From positions 1,178,001-1,242,000 of the forward strand of contig CP171222.1 in NCBI GenBank assembly GCA_050908895.1: a stretch of DNA of 64,000 nt. The letters run 5' to 3'. Below, piece after piece: positions 52,256 to 62,409 of this stretch. The translations under genes were made by a program, and so were the position numbers. Each line of letters opens with the position of its first letter. Position 1 is the stretch's first letter. The notes below the pieces were generated by a model. It was given only the letters and a program-made list of their open reading frames with translations. It was not told where the DNA came from and did not search any database. The stretch is from S5-A14a sp050908895. Lineage in GTDB: Bacteria; Bacillota; Clostridia; Peptostreptococcales; Anaerovoracaceae.

Positions 52256-54478
52256 ATGAATTTGAAATTAAGAAAAATTTTATCTTTTATCATATTAGCC
52301 GTTGTGGTATTTGGTTGGTATGTGTCTGTTTTTGGGATTGGTCCATACAAGTCGATTAAAGACGCTTTAAAATTTGGTTTAGATATAAACGGAGGCGTAT
52401 ATGTTGTGATGGAAGCCCAAACTGATGCTAAAGGTGCAGATTTAAAGGGCTTAATGGAACAGACAAAAGAAGTTTTAAATAACCGTGTCAACGCTATGGG
52501 TATTTCTGAATCCACAGTAGTTATCGAAGGTAAAAATAGACTTAGAGTTGAAATGCCAGGAGTTAAGGATGCAGAAGCGGCAATTGAGCAAATTGGAAAA
52601 ACAGCACAACTTAAGTTTATCCTTGCCGATGGATCAGAAGTTTTAACAGGTGATAGGGTAAAGGATGCGTCAATTAGTCCAGACTCTCAAAATGGTGGAT
52701 ATAAAATTGACTTAAAGTTTGATAGCGAAGGAGCTAAATTATTCGAGGCAGGTACATCTAAGGCGTTTTCAGGAAGTGTTACACCGACTGTGCCTAACAT
52801 GCAGCCTACGCAAATCGCAATTGTACTAGATGATAAAGTTGTTACAAGTCCTAATGTACAAAGTGTAATAAGTAACGGAAGTTGTGAAATAACAAGTGGA
52901 GCAGGTGGATACGCAAAAGAAGATGCGAGTACAACTGCTGCATTAATTAGAGGAGGATCATTACCTGTAACGTTAAAAGAAATTTCATCTTCTGTTCAGA
53001 CAGCGACAATAGGTGAAGATGCTCTTGAAAAATCAGTTGTAGCAGGATTAATTGGAATGGCTCTTGTCTTTGTTATTATGATTGTTTGCTATAAGCTGTT
53101 GGGGGTTGTAGCAAGCATTTCATTATTGTTATATGTCTTAATTGTATTATGGTCTATGTCCGCTATGGGGGGCGTTCTAACTTTACCTGGCATAGCTGGT
53201 ATTATACTTTCAATTGGTATGGCAGTGGATGCTAATGTAATTATTTTTTCCAGAATTAAAGAAGAGGTCTCATTAGGAAAGACAATACGAGTTGCTATAG
53301 ACCAAGGATTTAAGCATGCTTTAACGACGGTTTTAGATGCCCAGATTACTACATTAATTGCTACAGTCATTTTATATGAAATTGGTTCGACTGTAGTAAG
53401 AGGATTTGCATTAACTCTTATGATAGGCATTGTAATCAGTATATTTACAGCTGTTATAATTACACAAATTTTTGTCGGTGTTTTAGCTAACAGCAAAGCT
53501 CTGGCTAAGAATTCCTTATTAGGTATTCCAGATGAAGGAAACAGAAAATCTTTTGCAAATGTTAAACTACACCTTATTGAAAAAAGAAAATTTTTCTTTG
53601 GTGTCAGTGCGCTAGTAATGATTGTTGGACTGGTATTTGGTATTGTAAGAGGATTTAATTATGGTATTGATTTTACAGGCGGTACTATGATGGAATTTGA
53701 TATGGGCAAAAAAGTTAGCTCACAAGAAATTACCAAAGCTTTAAATAAATATAAATTAAATCCAACTGTTGTATTTTCAGGTGAAAATAATGAGAAAGCT
53801 GTAATAAAAACAATTAAAGCCTTGGAAAATAAGGAGAGAGCTGAAATTGTAGATACCATGAAGTCGGAATTTAAATTAACAGATAAAGCGGTTTTGGCAA
53901 CAGAACAATTCGGACCGACAATTGGTAAAGAGTTGAAAACAAATGCAGTAAAATCAATATTATTTGCGGCGATAGGCATGTTGATTTATATCATTTTTAG
54001 ATTTAAGTCTTGGAAATATGGAGTGTCTTCGATAGCAGGTGTTTTGCATGACGTCTTTATTATGTTAGCTTTCTATGCTATATTTGGAATTACTATTAAC
54101 AATCCTTTTATTGCCGGTATTTTAACTGTTGTAGGCTACTCCATTAACGACACCATTGTTATATTTGACAGAATAAGGGAGAATAGACATTTACACAGGA
54201 AAAAACCTATTATGGATGTTTTAAATTATAGTATATCTCAGACCTTAGACAGATCTATAATAACATCTTTAACAACTATAGTTTGCATGATTCCGTTATT
54301 TATAATGGTTTCAGATTCAATTAAAGAATTCGTACTACCTCTTATGATAGGTGTACTGGTAGGTACTTACTCATCAATATTCTTATGTAGCCCATTACTA
54401 TACGAGTTCTCAAAGGGTGAAGAAAAATCTAAATATGAGGTAAAACACAAAAAACAAAAGAATGAAAAACGAAAATAA
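52256..54478 (+). CDS. secDF: Fused protein-export membrane protein SecDF
   Basis: 740 residues combining SecD (1-about 420) and SecF (about 440-740), which use the ion gradient to pull secreted proteins out of SecYEG. SecD shows GLDINGGVYVVMEA near 42, the large extracellular P1 domain, and LPGIAGIILSIGMAVDANVIIFSRIKEE near 310. SecF shows NYGIDFTGGTMMEFDM near 468, then VVGYSINDTIVIFDRIRENR near 620. Twelve helices are expected. AAGTGAAGGTG precedes the ATG. The lysine-rich C-terminus is cytoplasmic. Rel follows 14 bases on. Confidence 0.96.
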   Translation: MNLKLRKILSFIILAVVVFGWYVSVFGIGPYKSIKDALKFGLDINGGVYVVMEAQTDAKGADLKGLMEQTKEVLNNRVNAMGISESTVVIEGKNRLRVEMPGVKDAEAAIEQIGKTAQLKFILADGSEVLTGDRVKDASISPDSQNGGYKIDLKFDSEGAKLFEAGTSKAFSGSVTPTVPNMQPTQIAIVLDDKVVTSPNVQSVISNGSCEITSGAGGYAKEDASTTAALIRGGSLPVTLKEISSSVQTATIGEDALEKSVVAGLIGMALVFVIMIVCYKLLGVVASISLLLYVLIVLWSMSAMGGVLTLPGIAGIILSIGMAVDANVIIFSRIKEEVSLGKTIRVAIDQGFKHALTTVLDAQITTLIATVILYEIGSTVVRGFALTLMIGIVISIFTAVIITQIFVGVLANSKALAKNSLLGIPDEGNRKSFANVKLHLIEKRKFFFGVSALVMIVGLVFGIVRGFNYGIDFTGGTMMEFDMGKKVSSQEITKALNKYKLNPTVVFSGENNEKAVIKTIKALENKERAEIVDTMKSEFKLTDKAVLATEQFGPTIGKELKTNAVKSILFAAIGMLIYIIFRFKSWKYGVSSIAGVLHDVFIMLAFYAIFGITINNPFIAGILTVVGYSINDTIVIFDRIRENRHLHRKKPIMDVLNYSISQTLDRSIITSLTTIVCMIPLFIMVSDSIKEFVLPLMIGVLVGTYSSIFLCSPLLYEFSKGEEKSKYEVKHKKQKNEKRK

Positions 54479-54510
54479 TTTTATAATTTTTATTGGACGG
54501 AATTAAGTCA

Positions 54511-56694
54511 ATGAAATCAAGAGATGATTTTTTAAACAAACTATTAAGTTATAATAATAGCTACGATATAGTATTGATAAAAAAAGCCTTAGAAAAAGCA
54601 ATAAATTTACATGATGGACAGCTACGAAAAAGTGGAGAGCCATATATAATTCATCCAATGTCTGTTGCCGTAATTTTGGCACAGCTTGGAATGGATGAGG
54701 CTACCATCGTAGCCGGGCTTTTGCATGATGTTGTAGAAGACACTGAATACACAAGAGAAGAGCTGGTTGCAGATTTTAACGAAGAAATTGCATTACTCGT
54801 TGATGGTGTAACTAAGTTGGGAGCAATTAAATTCGATAACAAAGAAGAGGCCCAAGCAGAAAACCTGCGTAAAATGTTTCTAGCTATGTCTAAAGATATT
54901 AGAGTTCTCATTATTAAGCTTGCAGATAGACTTCATAACATGAGAACTCTCGAGTATATGAAGCCTGAGAAGATCAGAGAAAAAGCCCAAGAAACAATGG
55001 ATATTTATGCACCATTAGCAAGTAGACTAGGCATCTATACAATAAAATTTGAGTTAGAGGATATTGCTCTAAAATATCTTGAACCAATAGATTATAGAAG
55101 TCTTACAAAGGCTATTAAATTAAAAAAAGGTCAGCGCGAGGAGTTTATTAATCAAACCATGGCTGAAATAGAAGATGCTATGGATGACATGAATTTAAAC
55201 TATGATATTACTGGCCGTTCAAAACATATATACAGCATATACAAAAAAATGAGATTGCAACACAAGCAGCTTGATGAAATTTTTGACCTGACAGCTATTA
55301 GAATAATAGTGGAAACGGTTAGAGATTGTTATGCAGTGCTGGGAATTGTCCATACAATATGGAAACCGCTTCCTGGTCGATTTAAGGACTATATTGCAAT
55401 GCCTAAGCCAAATATGTACCAATCTCTGCACACCACCGTCTTAGGTGATAATGGCGAGCCCTTTGAAATTCAAATTAGAACATACGAAATGCATAGGGTT
55501 GCAGAGTATGGAATCGCAGCCCATTGGAAATATAAAGAAGGCAAAAATGACACTTCAAATAATAATGAAGAGATGAAGCTAGCTTGGCTAAGACAAACAT
55601 TGGAATGGCAGCAAGAACTCAACGATCCCAAGGAATTTCTCGATACATTAAAGATGGATCTGTTTTCAAGTCAGGTTTTTGTATTTACCCCAAAAGGGGA
55701 AGTAATAGATCTTCCTTCAGGATCTACACCGTTAGACTTCGCCTTTAAAATTCATACAGATGTAGGGTGCCACTGCGTTGGAGCCAAAGTCAATGGGAAA
55801 ATGGTTACGATTGATCATGCCCTGCAAAATGGAGATATTGTTGAGATTGTAACTTCTTCCAATTCTAGTGGACCAAGTGTTGATTGGCTTAAAATAGCAA
55901 AAAGTTCTTCAGCTAGAAACAAAATAAGACAGTGGTTAAAAAAAGAAAATAAGGTTGATGATATTGTCAAGGGTAAAGAAAACCTAGAAAAAAATATCCG
56001 AAAGAAAGGCTATGATCCACAAATAGTTGCGAAGACTAGCTATATAAATAAGGCAACAAAAGAGCTTAATTTTCTAAATTCAGATGAATTATACACTCAG
56101 GTTTCTAGAGGTGGTACAGTTCTTAGTAAGGTTTCTACATTCCTAATCAAATTATATTCAGATGATATAAATCAAAACAAGGAAGAAAGTCTCGAAAAAA
56201 GCATAGAAACCATTAATAAAGTTGACAAAAGAAAAAGAAATAACGATGATCCAGGCATTATTGTAAAAGGCGCGGATAATCTTATGATTAGAACAGCCAG
56301 ATGCTGTACACCTGTACCGGGAGATAAAATTATAGGATTTATCACAAAGGGTAGAGGTATATCTGTGCACAGAACAGATTGTCCAAACATAATATCCCTG
56401 CCTGAAGAAGAAAAGTCTCGACTAATAGAAGTTGCCTGGGAAGACCTCAAAGTAGGAAAATCATATAATGTAGATATATCTGTTATAACTACAGACAGGA
56501 AAGGTATATTTTCAGATATTTCAAGAGCTTGTGAGGATATGGACATACATATTGCTGGAGTAAATGCAAAACCATCAGGAGATAATACACTGAAGATTAC
56601 ATTGACTCTTTCAATCACAAGTACTCAGCATATGCAGAAAATACAAAGAGTTCTTCGAAATATTCAGGGAATAATCAGTGTATATAGAGGATAG
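54511..56694 (+). CDS. relA: Bifunctional (p)ppGpp synthetase/hydrolase Rel
   Basis: About 727 residues from ATG 54511 (TTG 54493 is possible). Domains in order: HD hydrolase with AGLLHDVVEDTEYTREEL near 70, synthetase with DYIAMPKPNMYQSLHTTVLG near 300, TGS near 390 (VFVFTPKGEVIDLPSGSTPLDFAF), a zinc-finger/helical region with ARCCTPVPGD and HRTDCPN, and a C-terminal ACT domain. The intact HD motif supports hydrolase as well as synthetase activity. It controls the stringent response. An MBL gene follows immediately. Confidence 0.95.
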   Translation: MKSRDDFLNKLLSYNNSYDIVLIKKALEKAINLHDGQLRKSGEPYIIHPMSVAVILAQLGMDEATIVAGLLHDVVEDTEYTREELVADFNEEIALLVDGVTKLGAIKFDNKEEAQAENLRKMFLAMSKDIRVLIIKLADRLHNMRTLEYMKPEKIREKAQETMDIYAPLASRLGIYTIKFELEDIALKYLEPIDYRSLTKAIKLKKGQREEFINQTMAEIEDAMDDMNLNYDITGRSKHIYSIYKKMRLQHKQLDEIFDLTAIRIIVETVRDCYAVLGIVHTIWKPLPGRFKDYIAMPKPNMYQSLHTTVLGDNGEPFEIQIRTYEMHRVAEYGIAAHWKYKEGKNDTSNNNEEMKLAWLRQTLEWQQELNDPKEFLDTLKMDLFSSQVFVFTPKGEVIDLPSGSTPLDFAFKIHTDVGCHCVGAKVNGKMVTIDHALQNGDIVEIVTSSNSSGPSVDWLKIAKSSSARNKIRQWLKKENKVDDIVKGKENLEKNIRKKGYDPQIVAKTSYINKATKELNFLNSDELYTQVSRGGTVLSKVSTFLIKLYSDDINQNKEESLEKSIETINKVDKRKRNNDDPGIIVKGADNLMIRTARCCTPVPGDKIIGFITKGRGISVHRTDCPNIISLPEEEKSRLIEVAWEDLKVGKSYNVDISVITTDRKGIFSDISRACEDMDIHIAGVNAKPSGDNTLKITLTLSITSTQHMQKIQRVLRNIQGIISVYRG

Positions 56695-56695
56695 A

Positions 56696-57319
56696 ATGAA
56701 AGTATTTAAATTTTTAACATCACCAATTCAAGTTAACACATATTTAGCGTTCGATGAAACAAATGTTGGAATCATTGTAGACCCAGGTGGATTCGACAAA
56801 GAAATAGTTAGATTTATCAATGAAAAAAATATTAATATAAAATATATAGTTCTTACTCATGGTCATGGGGATCATATAGGAGGGATAGCAGCTTTTAAAG
56901 ATGCCTTCCCACAGATTAAAGTGATAGCTTTTCAAGATGAGAAACAGCTTTTAAATGATGCTGGCTTAAATGCATCTAAAGATATTTTTGGATATGATAT
57001 AAGCCTAGATGCAGATATTTATGTTAATGATGGGGATAAATTTATTGCAGGTAACACTGAATTTGAAATAATCCATACACCGGGACATACGTTGGGTGGA
57101 ATGTGCATATATCAGGGTGAGTATATGTTTACAGGAGATACAATCTTCAGAGAATCTATTGGTAGAACCGATTTTTATGGGGGCAATTATTCTCAAATAA
57201 TCAATTCTATTAAAAATCGAATATTTAAATACCCAGATAATACTATATTGCTCCCAGGACATATGGGCGATACAACAATAGCACATGAGAAGAGGTATAA
57301 CCCTTTTGTACAAGATTAA
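56696..57319 (+). CDS. MBL-fold hydrolase of the glyoxalase II type
   Basis: About 207 residues from ATG 56696, one base after the rel stop and with AGAGGATAG upstream. It carries the full two-metal set: LTHGHGDHIGGIAAFK near 58, the TPGHTLGGMCIY histidine near 132 and FTGDTIFRESIGRTDF near 150, then LPGHMGDTT. This is the short YcbL/GloB-like family found next to rel in many Firmicutes. Hydroxyacylglutathione is unlikely as substrate in a Clostridium relative, so another thioester is probable. It overlaps the start of hemZ. Confidence 0.88.
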   Translation: MKVFKFLTSPIQVNTYLAFDETNVGIIVDPGGFDKEIVRFINEKNINIKYIVLTHGHGDHIGGIAAFKDAFPQIKVIAFQDEKQLLNDAGLNASKDIFGYDISLDADIYVNDGDKFIAGNTEFEIIHTPGHTLGGMCIYQGEYMFTGDTIFRESIGRTDFYGGNYSQIINSIKNRIFKYPDNTILLPGHMGDTTIAHEKRYNPFVQD

Positions 57320-58694
57320 AATTCATAATTTCGAAAAACAGTATTTGTTAGATGAAATGATAAGAACATTTTTGTCATCAGATGAATATGTATTACTTAA
57401 AGACAATGATGTTTCAGGTTCAGAAGACCAAATTATTCATTTTAATAAAAACAATAGTAATGATAAAAATGAAATAAAAAGAGAAATTTATGTTAAGCTT
57501 TCAAGTTTAACAGATAAATATCCAGAATGGGGGATTTTGACTGGAATAAGACCTGTGAAACTATGGGGTGAAAATGTTGAAACTTTAGATTGTGAGGAAA
57601 AGGCATCTCGCCTAATGAAGGACAAATTTCTATTATCAGATGAAAAAATAAATTTGATTAAAGAAATCTATAGGTACCAGGTTAAGAATATTGGCAAGAT
57701 AAAAAAAGACAATTCTTCCTTATATATTGGAATACCATTTTGTCCTACGAGATGCAGTTACTGCTCATTTGCGTCAAACCAAGTCGGCGACATAGAAATA
57801 AACAGATATTTCCAAGCCTTGATAAAGGAAGTAGAAAAAGTAGGAAAGATGATGCAGGAAGCCGGCATGAGCCCTAGATCAATTTATATAGGGGGAGGCA
57901 CACCTACAACTTTGAATGAAAATCAGCTAAACGAACTATTTTGTGCAATTAATGAGTCTATACCACAAAGTAAAGTTAAGGAGATTACTCTTGAAGCTGG
58001 AAGGCCAGATACGATTACTTATGGTAAACTTTATGAGGCTGCTAAGGGGGGCGTAAATAGAATAAGTATTAATCCTCAATCTATGAGAGATAGTACTTTA
58101 ATAAAAATAGGCCGTAATCACGATAGTAAAATGATTTTAGAGGCTTTTGATATAGCAAATAAATTGAATTTTCAGGCAATAAATTGTGATGTTATAGCAG
58201 GCTTACCAGGGGAGACATTATCTGATTTTGCATATACAATTGATAAGATTCTTGAACTTGGTGCTAATAATATAACTATCCATTCTTTGGCGGTCAAAAG
58301 AGGATCAAAGCTTATTGAAAAAGATGAAAATTACTATCATAAAATAGGTAATCTAGTAGGAGACATGCTTATGCACGGAAGAAATGTGTTAACTCAAAAT
58401 GGCTTTCGACCTTATTATTTGTACCGTCAAAAACACATGGCTGGTGCTTACGAAAATACAGGCTATTGTAAAGATGATACATACTGTATATACAATATGG
58501 CTATAATGGATGAACACGAAGATATAATTGCACTGGGTGCCGGCGGAATAAGCAAGGTGTTTTATATTGATGCGAATAGACTTGAAAGAATTCCTAACGT
58601 AACCAATTATGAGGAATACATCAATCGAATAGATGAAATGATAGAAAGAAAGAGACTAGGTATGTTTGAGAGGAGGACGACCAATGCTAACTAA
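57306..58694 (+). CDS. hemZ: Coproporphyrinogen dehydrogenase-type radical SAM protein HemZ
   Basis: About 462 residues. I favour TTG 57306 (MYKIKIHN, with AGAGG upstream), and ATG 57285 gives seven more residues. The radical SAM cluster motif is FCPTRCSYCSFAS near residue 150 (CX3CX2C), followed by IYIGGGTPTTLN and TIHSLAVKRGS. HemN/HemZ proteins oxidise coproporphyrinogen III. No other haem genes are in the window, and in anaerobes HemZ-like proteins may have another role. The gene overlaps hisS by eleven bases. Confidence 0.85.
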   Translation: MYKIKIHNFEKQYLLDEMIRTFLSSDEYVLLKDNDVSGSEDQIIHFNKNNSNDKNEIKREIYVKLSSLTDKYPEWGILTGIRPVKLWGENVETLDCEEKASRLMKDKFLLSDEKINLIKEIYRYQVKNIGKIKKDNSSLYIGIPFCPTRCSYCSFASNQVGDIEINRYFQALIKEVEKVGKMMQEAGMSPRSIYIGGGTPTTLNENQLNELFCAINESIPQSKVKEITLEAGRPDTITYGKLYEAAKGGVNRISINPQSMRDSTLIKIGRNHDSKMILEAFDIANKLNFQAINCDVIAGLPGETLSDFAYTIDKILELGANNITIHSLAVKRGSKLIEKDENYYHKIGNLVGDMLMHGRNVLTQNGFRPYYLYRQKHMAGAYENTGYCKDDTYCIYNMAIMDEHEDIIALGAGGISKVFYIDANRLERIPNVTNYEEYINRIDEMIERKRLGMFERRTTNAN

Positions 58695-59955
58695 TGCACC
58701 TAAAGGAACTAAAGACGTTTTACCTAAAGAAAGTTATAAATGGCAGTTTGTCGAGAAAGAATTTGCTGAAATTTGTCATATATACGGCTTTGATGAGATA
58801 AGAACTCCAGTTTTTGAACATACGGACTTGTTTGTAAGAGGAGTTGGAGATACGACTGACATTGTAAATAAAGAAATGTATACTTTTAATGACTTAGGAA
58901 AGAGGAGTATTACATTAAAACCAGAAGGTACATCTCCTGCGGTTAGAGCTTTTATAGAACATAAGCAATATGCAGAAATTCAACCGACAAAGTATTTTTA
59001 CAATACTCCATGCTTCAGATACGAAAAGCCACAATCAGGACGTCTTAGAGCGTTCCACCAATTTGGAATTGAAGTTTTTGGAACTCCTGACATGATGGCA
59101 GATGCAGAAGTAATTGCTTTGGCTAACGATTTTTTGTCTAAAATGGAAATAAAAGATGTTGAATTAAGAATTAATAGCGTGGGTTGTCCTAAATGCAGAA
59201 AAAATCACAGAGAAGCTTTAAAAGCGTTTTTGGAACCTAAATTTGATGAATTATGCGATACTTGCAAAGTTAGATATGATAAAAATCCAATGAGAATATT
59301 GGATTGTAAATCACCTAGCTGTCAAGAACTAGTGGCGGATGCTCCTTTAATGCTTGATTATCTTTGTGATGATTGTAAAACTGCCTTTGAAGAATTAAAA
59401 GACAACCTAAATTCCATGGGCATCAAATATACTATAGATCCTAAAATTGTAAGAGGTCTTGATTACTACACAAAGACCGCTTTTGAATTTGTAACTACAA
59501 GTTTAGGCGCCCAAGGAACAATCTGTGGTGGAGGAAGATATGATCACCTTATTGAGGAAATTGGTGGTCCTCCAATCCCAGGTGTAGGGTTTGGACTTGG
59601 CATAGAAAGACTATTGATGCTAATGGAGTACTGTAATACAGAAATTAAACAACCAGATCCGGTAGAAGCTTTTATAGTATATATAGGGGATAATGCAAAG
59701 AGATATAGCTTAGGATTGTTATCAACTCTTAGAAAAGCTGGAATTAAGGCTGAAATGGATACATTAGCTCGAAATGTAAAGGGCCAATTTAAATATGCAG
59801 ATCGTTTAGGTGTAAAATATACTATTGTCATAGGTGATGATGAAATAGCTACAGGTGACCTTTCTGTTAAAGAGATGGATACATCTACACAGAATAAAAT
59901 TTCAGTAGATAATTTAATAAATTTTTTCAGAAAAGATATTGAACTAATAAAATAA
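58684..59955 (+). CDS. hisS: Histidyl-tRNA synthetase
   Basis: About 423 residues from ATG 58684, which has GAGGAGG nine bases upstream and overlaps the hemZ end. Class II motifs are visible: LTNAPKGTKDVLPKE at the start, motif 2 TPCFRYEKPQSGRLRAFHQFG near 105, the histidine loops GLDYYTKTAFEFV near 260 and GGGRYDHLIEEIGG near 283, and motif 3 GVGFGLGIERLL. A zinc-ribbon-like insertion (CPKCRK...CDTC...CKSPSC...CDDC, about 175-245) replaces the shorter insertion of many HisRS. No T-box leader is present. Confidence 0.95.
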   Translation: MLTNAPKGTKDVLPKESYKWQFVEKEFAEICHIYGFDEIRTPVFEHTDLFVRGVGDTTDIVNKEMYTFNDLGKRSITLKPEGTSPAVRAFIEHKQYAEIQPTKYFYNTPCFRYEKPQSGRLRAFHQFGIEVFGTPDMMADAEVIALANDFLSKMEIKDVELRINSVGCPKCRKNHREALKAFLEPKFDELCDTCKVRYDKNPMRILDCKSPSCQELVADAPLMLDYLCDDCKTAFEELKDNLNSMGIKYTIDPKIVRGLDYYTKTAFEFVTTSLGAQGTICGGGRYDHLIEEIGGPPIPGVGFGLGIERLLMLMEYCNTEIKQPDPVEAFIVYIGDNAKRYSLGLLSTLRKAGIKAEMDTLARNVKGQFKYADRLGVKYTIVIGDDEIATGDLSVKEMDTSTQNKISVDNLINFFRKDIELIK

Positions 59956-59963
59956 ATAATAAT

Positions 59964-59987
59964 ATTGACCTGAAACTTCTGGTCAAT
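59964..59987 (+). other. Short hairpin between hisS and aspS
   Basis: ATTGACC and GGTCAAT pair over 7 bp around a 10-base loop. There is no T-run, so it is not a convincing terminator. It may be a processing or stability element. Confidence 0.35.
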
Positions 59988-60014
59988 TACATAAACTAAG
60001 GAGAATCATAAATA

Positions 60015-61778
60015 ATGAATCAACTACTTAAAAGAACACATATGTGTGGAGAATTAAGAGAAAATAACATAGGGGAAACTGTTGTTTTAAATGGATGGGT
60101 AGCAAAACAAAGAAATCTTGGAGGACTAATTTTTTTGGATCTTAGAGATAAAACCGGTATTGCTCAAGTTACTTTCCCAGATAATCTACAAGAAGATATT
60201 TTGGATAAAGCGTCCCACTTAAGAAGTGAATATGTTATTGGAGTAGAAGGAAAGGTAGTTGAACGAGCTTCTAAAAATCCTAATATTCCAACAGGGGATA
60301 TTGAAATTATTGCAGATAAACTCTCAATCTACTCAAAGGCAGATACTCCACCAATTTATGTAAAAGACGATGACCAGGTATCAGATGCTTTGAGATTGAA
60401 ATATAGATATTTGGACCTGAGAAAGCAACAAATGCAAGCTAATTTAACATTGCGTCACAAAGTTGTAAAAGCAACTAGAGACTATTTTGATACTAAAGGT
60501 TTTACTGAAGTTGAAACTCCAATGCTTATCAAACCTACACCTGAAGGCGCACGTGATTATCTTGTCCCAAGCAGAGTAAGTCCTGGTGATTTTTATGCTC
60601 TTCCTCAGTCACCACAAATGTTTAAACAGTTATTGATGGTTGGAGGAACTGATAGATATATTCAGATTACCAAGTGTTTTAGAGACGAAGATCTTCGAGC
60701 AGATAGGCAACCTGAATTTACGCAGATTGATATGGAAATGTCTTTTGTAGACCAAGAAGATGTTATTAAAATGCAAGAGGGCTATTTAAAATATCTTATG
60801 AAAACTGTAATGAATGAAGATATTTCTACTCCATTTCCACGAATGACATATAAAGACGCTATGGACATATATGGCTCAGACAAACCAGATACTAGATTTG
60901 GCTTTAAGCTAGTAAAATTAAATGAAGTTGTATCCGGAACTGAATTTAAGGTGTTTAATGATGTTCTGGAAAAAGGCGGTCTAATTAGCGGTATAAACAT
61001 AGATGGTGGGGCAGATAAATTTAGTAGAAAAGCTATTGATAAACTTACTGACAAAATTAAGACCTATGGACCAAAAGGACTTGTATGGATCAAATATGAA
61101 AATGATACAATTAATTCGTCTGTAAATAAATTTTTTAATCAGGATAAATTAAAAGAAATTTGTGACCACATGAATGCTTCTGTTGGTGACTTAATTCTAA
61201 TAGCATCAGATTCTACAAAACATGTACAGGATGGACTTGGATTCTTAAGAAGACATATTGCAGAAGAGCTGGGATTGTTGGATAGTAAAAAACACAATTT
61301 TTTATGGGTTGTAGATTTTCCTCTTTTTGAAGAAAACGAAGATGGACAGAGAAAGGCAATGCATCATCCATTTACTAGTCCCAAAATTGAACAATTGAAT
61401 AAAATAGAATCAGATCCTATGTCTGTAAATGCCAACGCTTATGATATTGTCTTGAACGGAGTTGAGCTAGGCGGAGGAAGTATAAGAATTCATGACCAAG
61501 ATATTCAACGAACTATGTTTAGAGCGTTAGGACTCTCTGATGAAGAATGTAGAGAGAAATTTGGATTTTTCCTAGATGCTTTAAAATATGGAGTTCCTCC
61601 ACATGGCGGAATAGCATATGGCCTAGATAGAATGGTTATGCTTCTTGCAGGAGAGGAAAGTATAAGAGAAGTAATTGCTTTCCCTAAAAATCAAAATGCT
61701 CAGTGTATGGTAAGTGAAGCACCAGGCATAGCTTCAAAAGAACAGTTAGAAGAGCTTGGATTAGATCTTTTAAAATAA
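60015..61778 (+). CDS. aspS: Aspartyl-tRNA synthetase
   Basis: 587 residues, the bacterial size. An N-terminal OB-fold (VVLNGWVAKQRNLGGLIFLDLRDKTG) binds the anticodon. The class II core has FTEVETPMLIKPTPEGARDYLVPSR near 165, motif 2 TKCFRDEDLRADRQPEFTQIDMEMS near 217, a bacterial GAD insertion (about 290-420), and motif 3 GGIAYGLDRMVMLLAG near 533. AAGGAGAAT precedes the ATG. It is downstream of hisS as in many Firmicutes. Whether it is discriminating or also charges tRNA-Asn cannot be told here. Confidence 0.96.
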   Translation: MNQLLKRTHMCGELRENNIGETVVLNGWVAKQRNLGGLIFLDLRDKTGIAQVTFPDNLQEDILDKASHLRSEYVIGVEGKVVERASKNPNIPTGDIEIIADKLSIYSKADTPPIYVKDDDQVSDALRLKYRYLDLRKQQMQANLTLRHKVVKATRDYFDTKGFTEVETPMLIKPTPEGARDYLVPSRVSPGDFYALPQSPQMFKQLLMVGGTDRYIQITKCFRDEDLRADRQPEFTQIDMEMSFVDQEDVIKMQEGYLKYLMKTVMNEDISTPFPRMTYKDAMDIYGSDKPDTRFGFKLVKLNEVVSGTEFKVFNDVLEKGGLISGINIDGGADKFSRKAIDKLTDKIKTYGPKGLVWIKYENDTINSSVNKFFNQDKLKEICDHMNASVGDLILIASDSTKHVQDGLGFLRRHIAEELGLLDSKKHNFLWVVDFPLFEENEDGQRKAMHHPFTSPKIEQLNKIESDPMSVNANAYDIVLNGVELGGGSIRIHDQDIQRTMFRALGLSDEECREKFGFFLDALKYGVPPHGGIAYGLDRMVMLLAGEESIREVIAFPKNQNAQCMVSEAPGIASKEQLEELGLDLLK

Positions 61779-61806
61779 GACAAATTTAGAAATCAAAAAT
61801 TTTAAT

Positions 61807-62409
61807 ATGAAAAGAATAGGTATTTTAGGTGGAACTTTTGATCCGTTCCACCTTGGTCATATGTCTATTGGCGAATGCAGTATTTCAGAAGTTAATCTAG
61901 ATAAATTAATTTTATTGCCAGCGAATGTATCACCATTTAAAATAAACAAAGAGATGGCTTTGGAGCATCATAGAGTTAGAATGCTTGAAGCTTTTGTAGA
62001 AAATAACAACGAATTCACTTTATCACGACTTGAAATTGATACTGATAAAGTTTCATACACCTTTGATACAATGGAACAATTCAGAAAGCTATATCCTGCG
62101 GATAAAATTTATTTTATTTGCGGATCCGATACTTTTGTAACCCTAGAGAACTGGTATAAAGGCAAAGATCTCCTTAAAACAATTAGATTTATTGTAGCAT
62201 CAAGACCAGGTATTTCTAAGGATGAGTTGATTTCAAAATTAGACTACTATAAACAACAGTATGGAACATTAGTTCACATTTTAAAAAATGATGTTTTGGA
62301 AATTTCATCTACAGAAATAAAAAGCAGGATAAAAAAAGGTCTTAGCATTCATAATTTTGTACCTGAGGAAATAGAAAGATATATTATAGAACATGGACTA
62401 TATAAATAA
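61807..62409 (+). CDS. nadD: Nicotinate-nucleotide adenylyltransferase
   Basis: 200 residues. The nucleotidyltransferase start RIGILGGTFDPFHLGHMSIGE contains the GTFDPxHxGH signature, and the C-terminal DVLEISSTEIKSRIKKG has the ISxT/SxxR motif. It makes deamido-NAD. No clear ribosome site precedes ATG 61807. It overlaps the HD-domain gene by 17 bases, the conserved nadD-yqeK-rsfS order. Confidence 0.95.
   Translation: MKRIGILGGTFDPFHLGHMSIGECSISEVNLDKLILLPANVSPFKINKEMALEHHRVRMLEAFVENNNEFTLSRLEIDTDKVSYTFDTMEQFRKLYPADKIYFICGSDTFVTLENWYKGKDLLKTIRFIVASRPGISKDELISKLDYYKQQYGTLVHILKNDVLEISSTEIKSRIKKGLSIHNFVPEEIERYIIEHGLYK

Noticed and set aside
56172..56618. Minus-strand frame of 148 residues inside rel
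   Set aside because: Shadow of the zinc-finger and ACT domain coding sequence.
58640..60015. Possible T-box leaders ahead of hisS and aspS
   Set aside because: The gaps are too short and lack the T-box sequence or a specifier stem. Only a 7-bp hairpin without a T-run is present.
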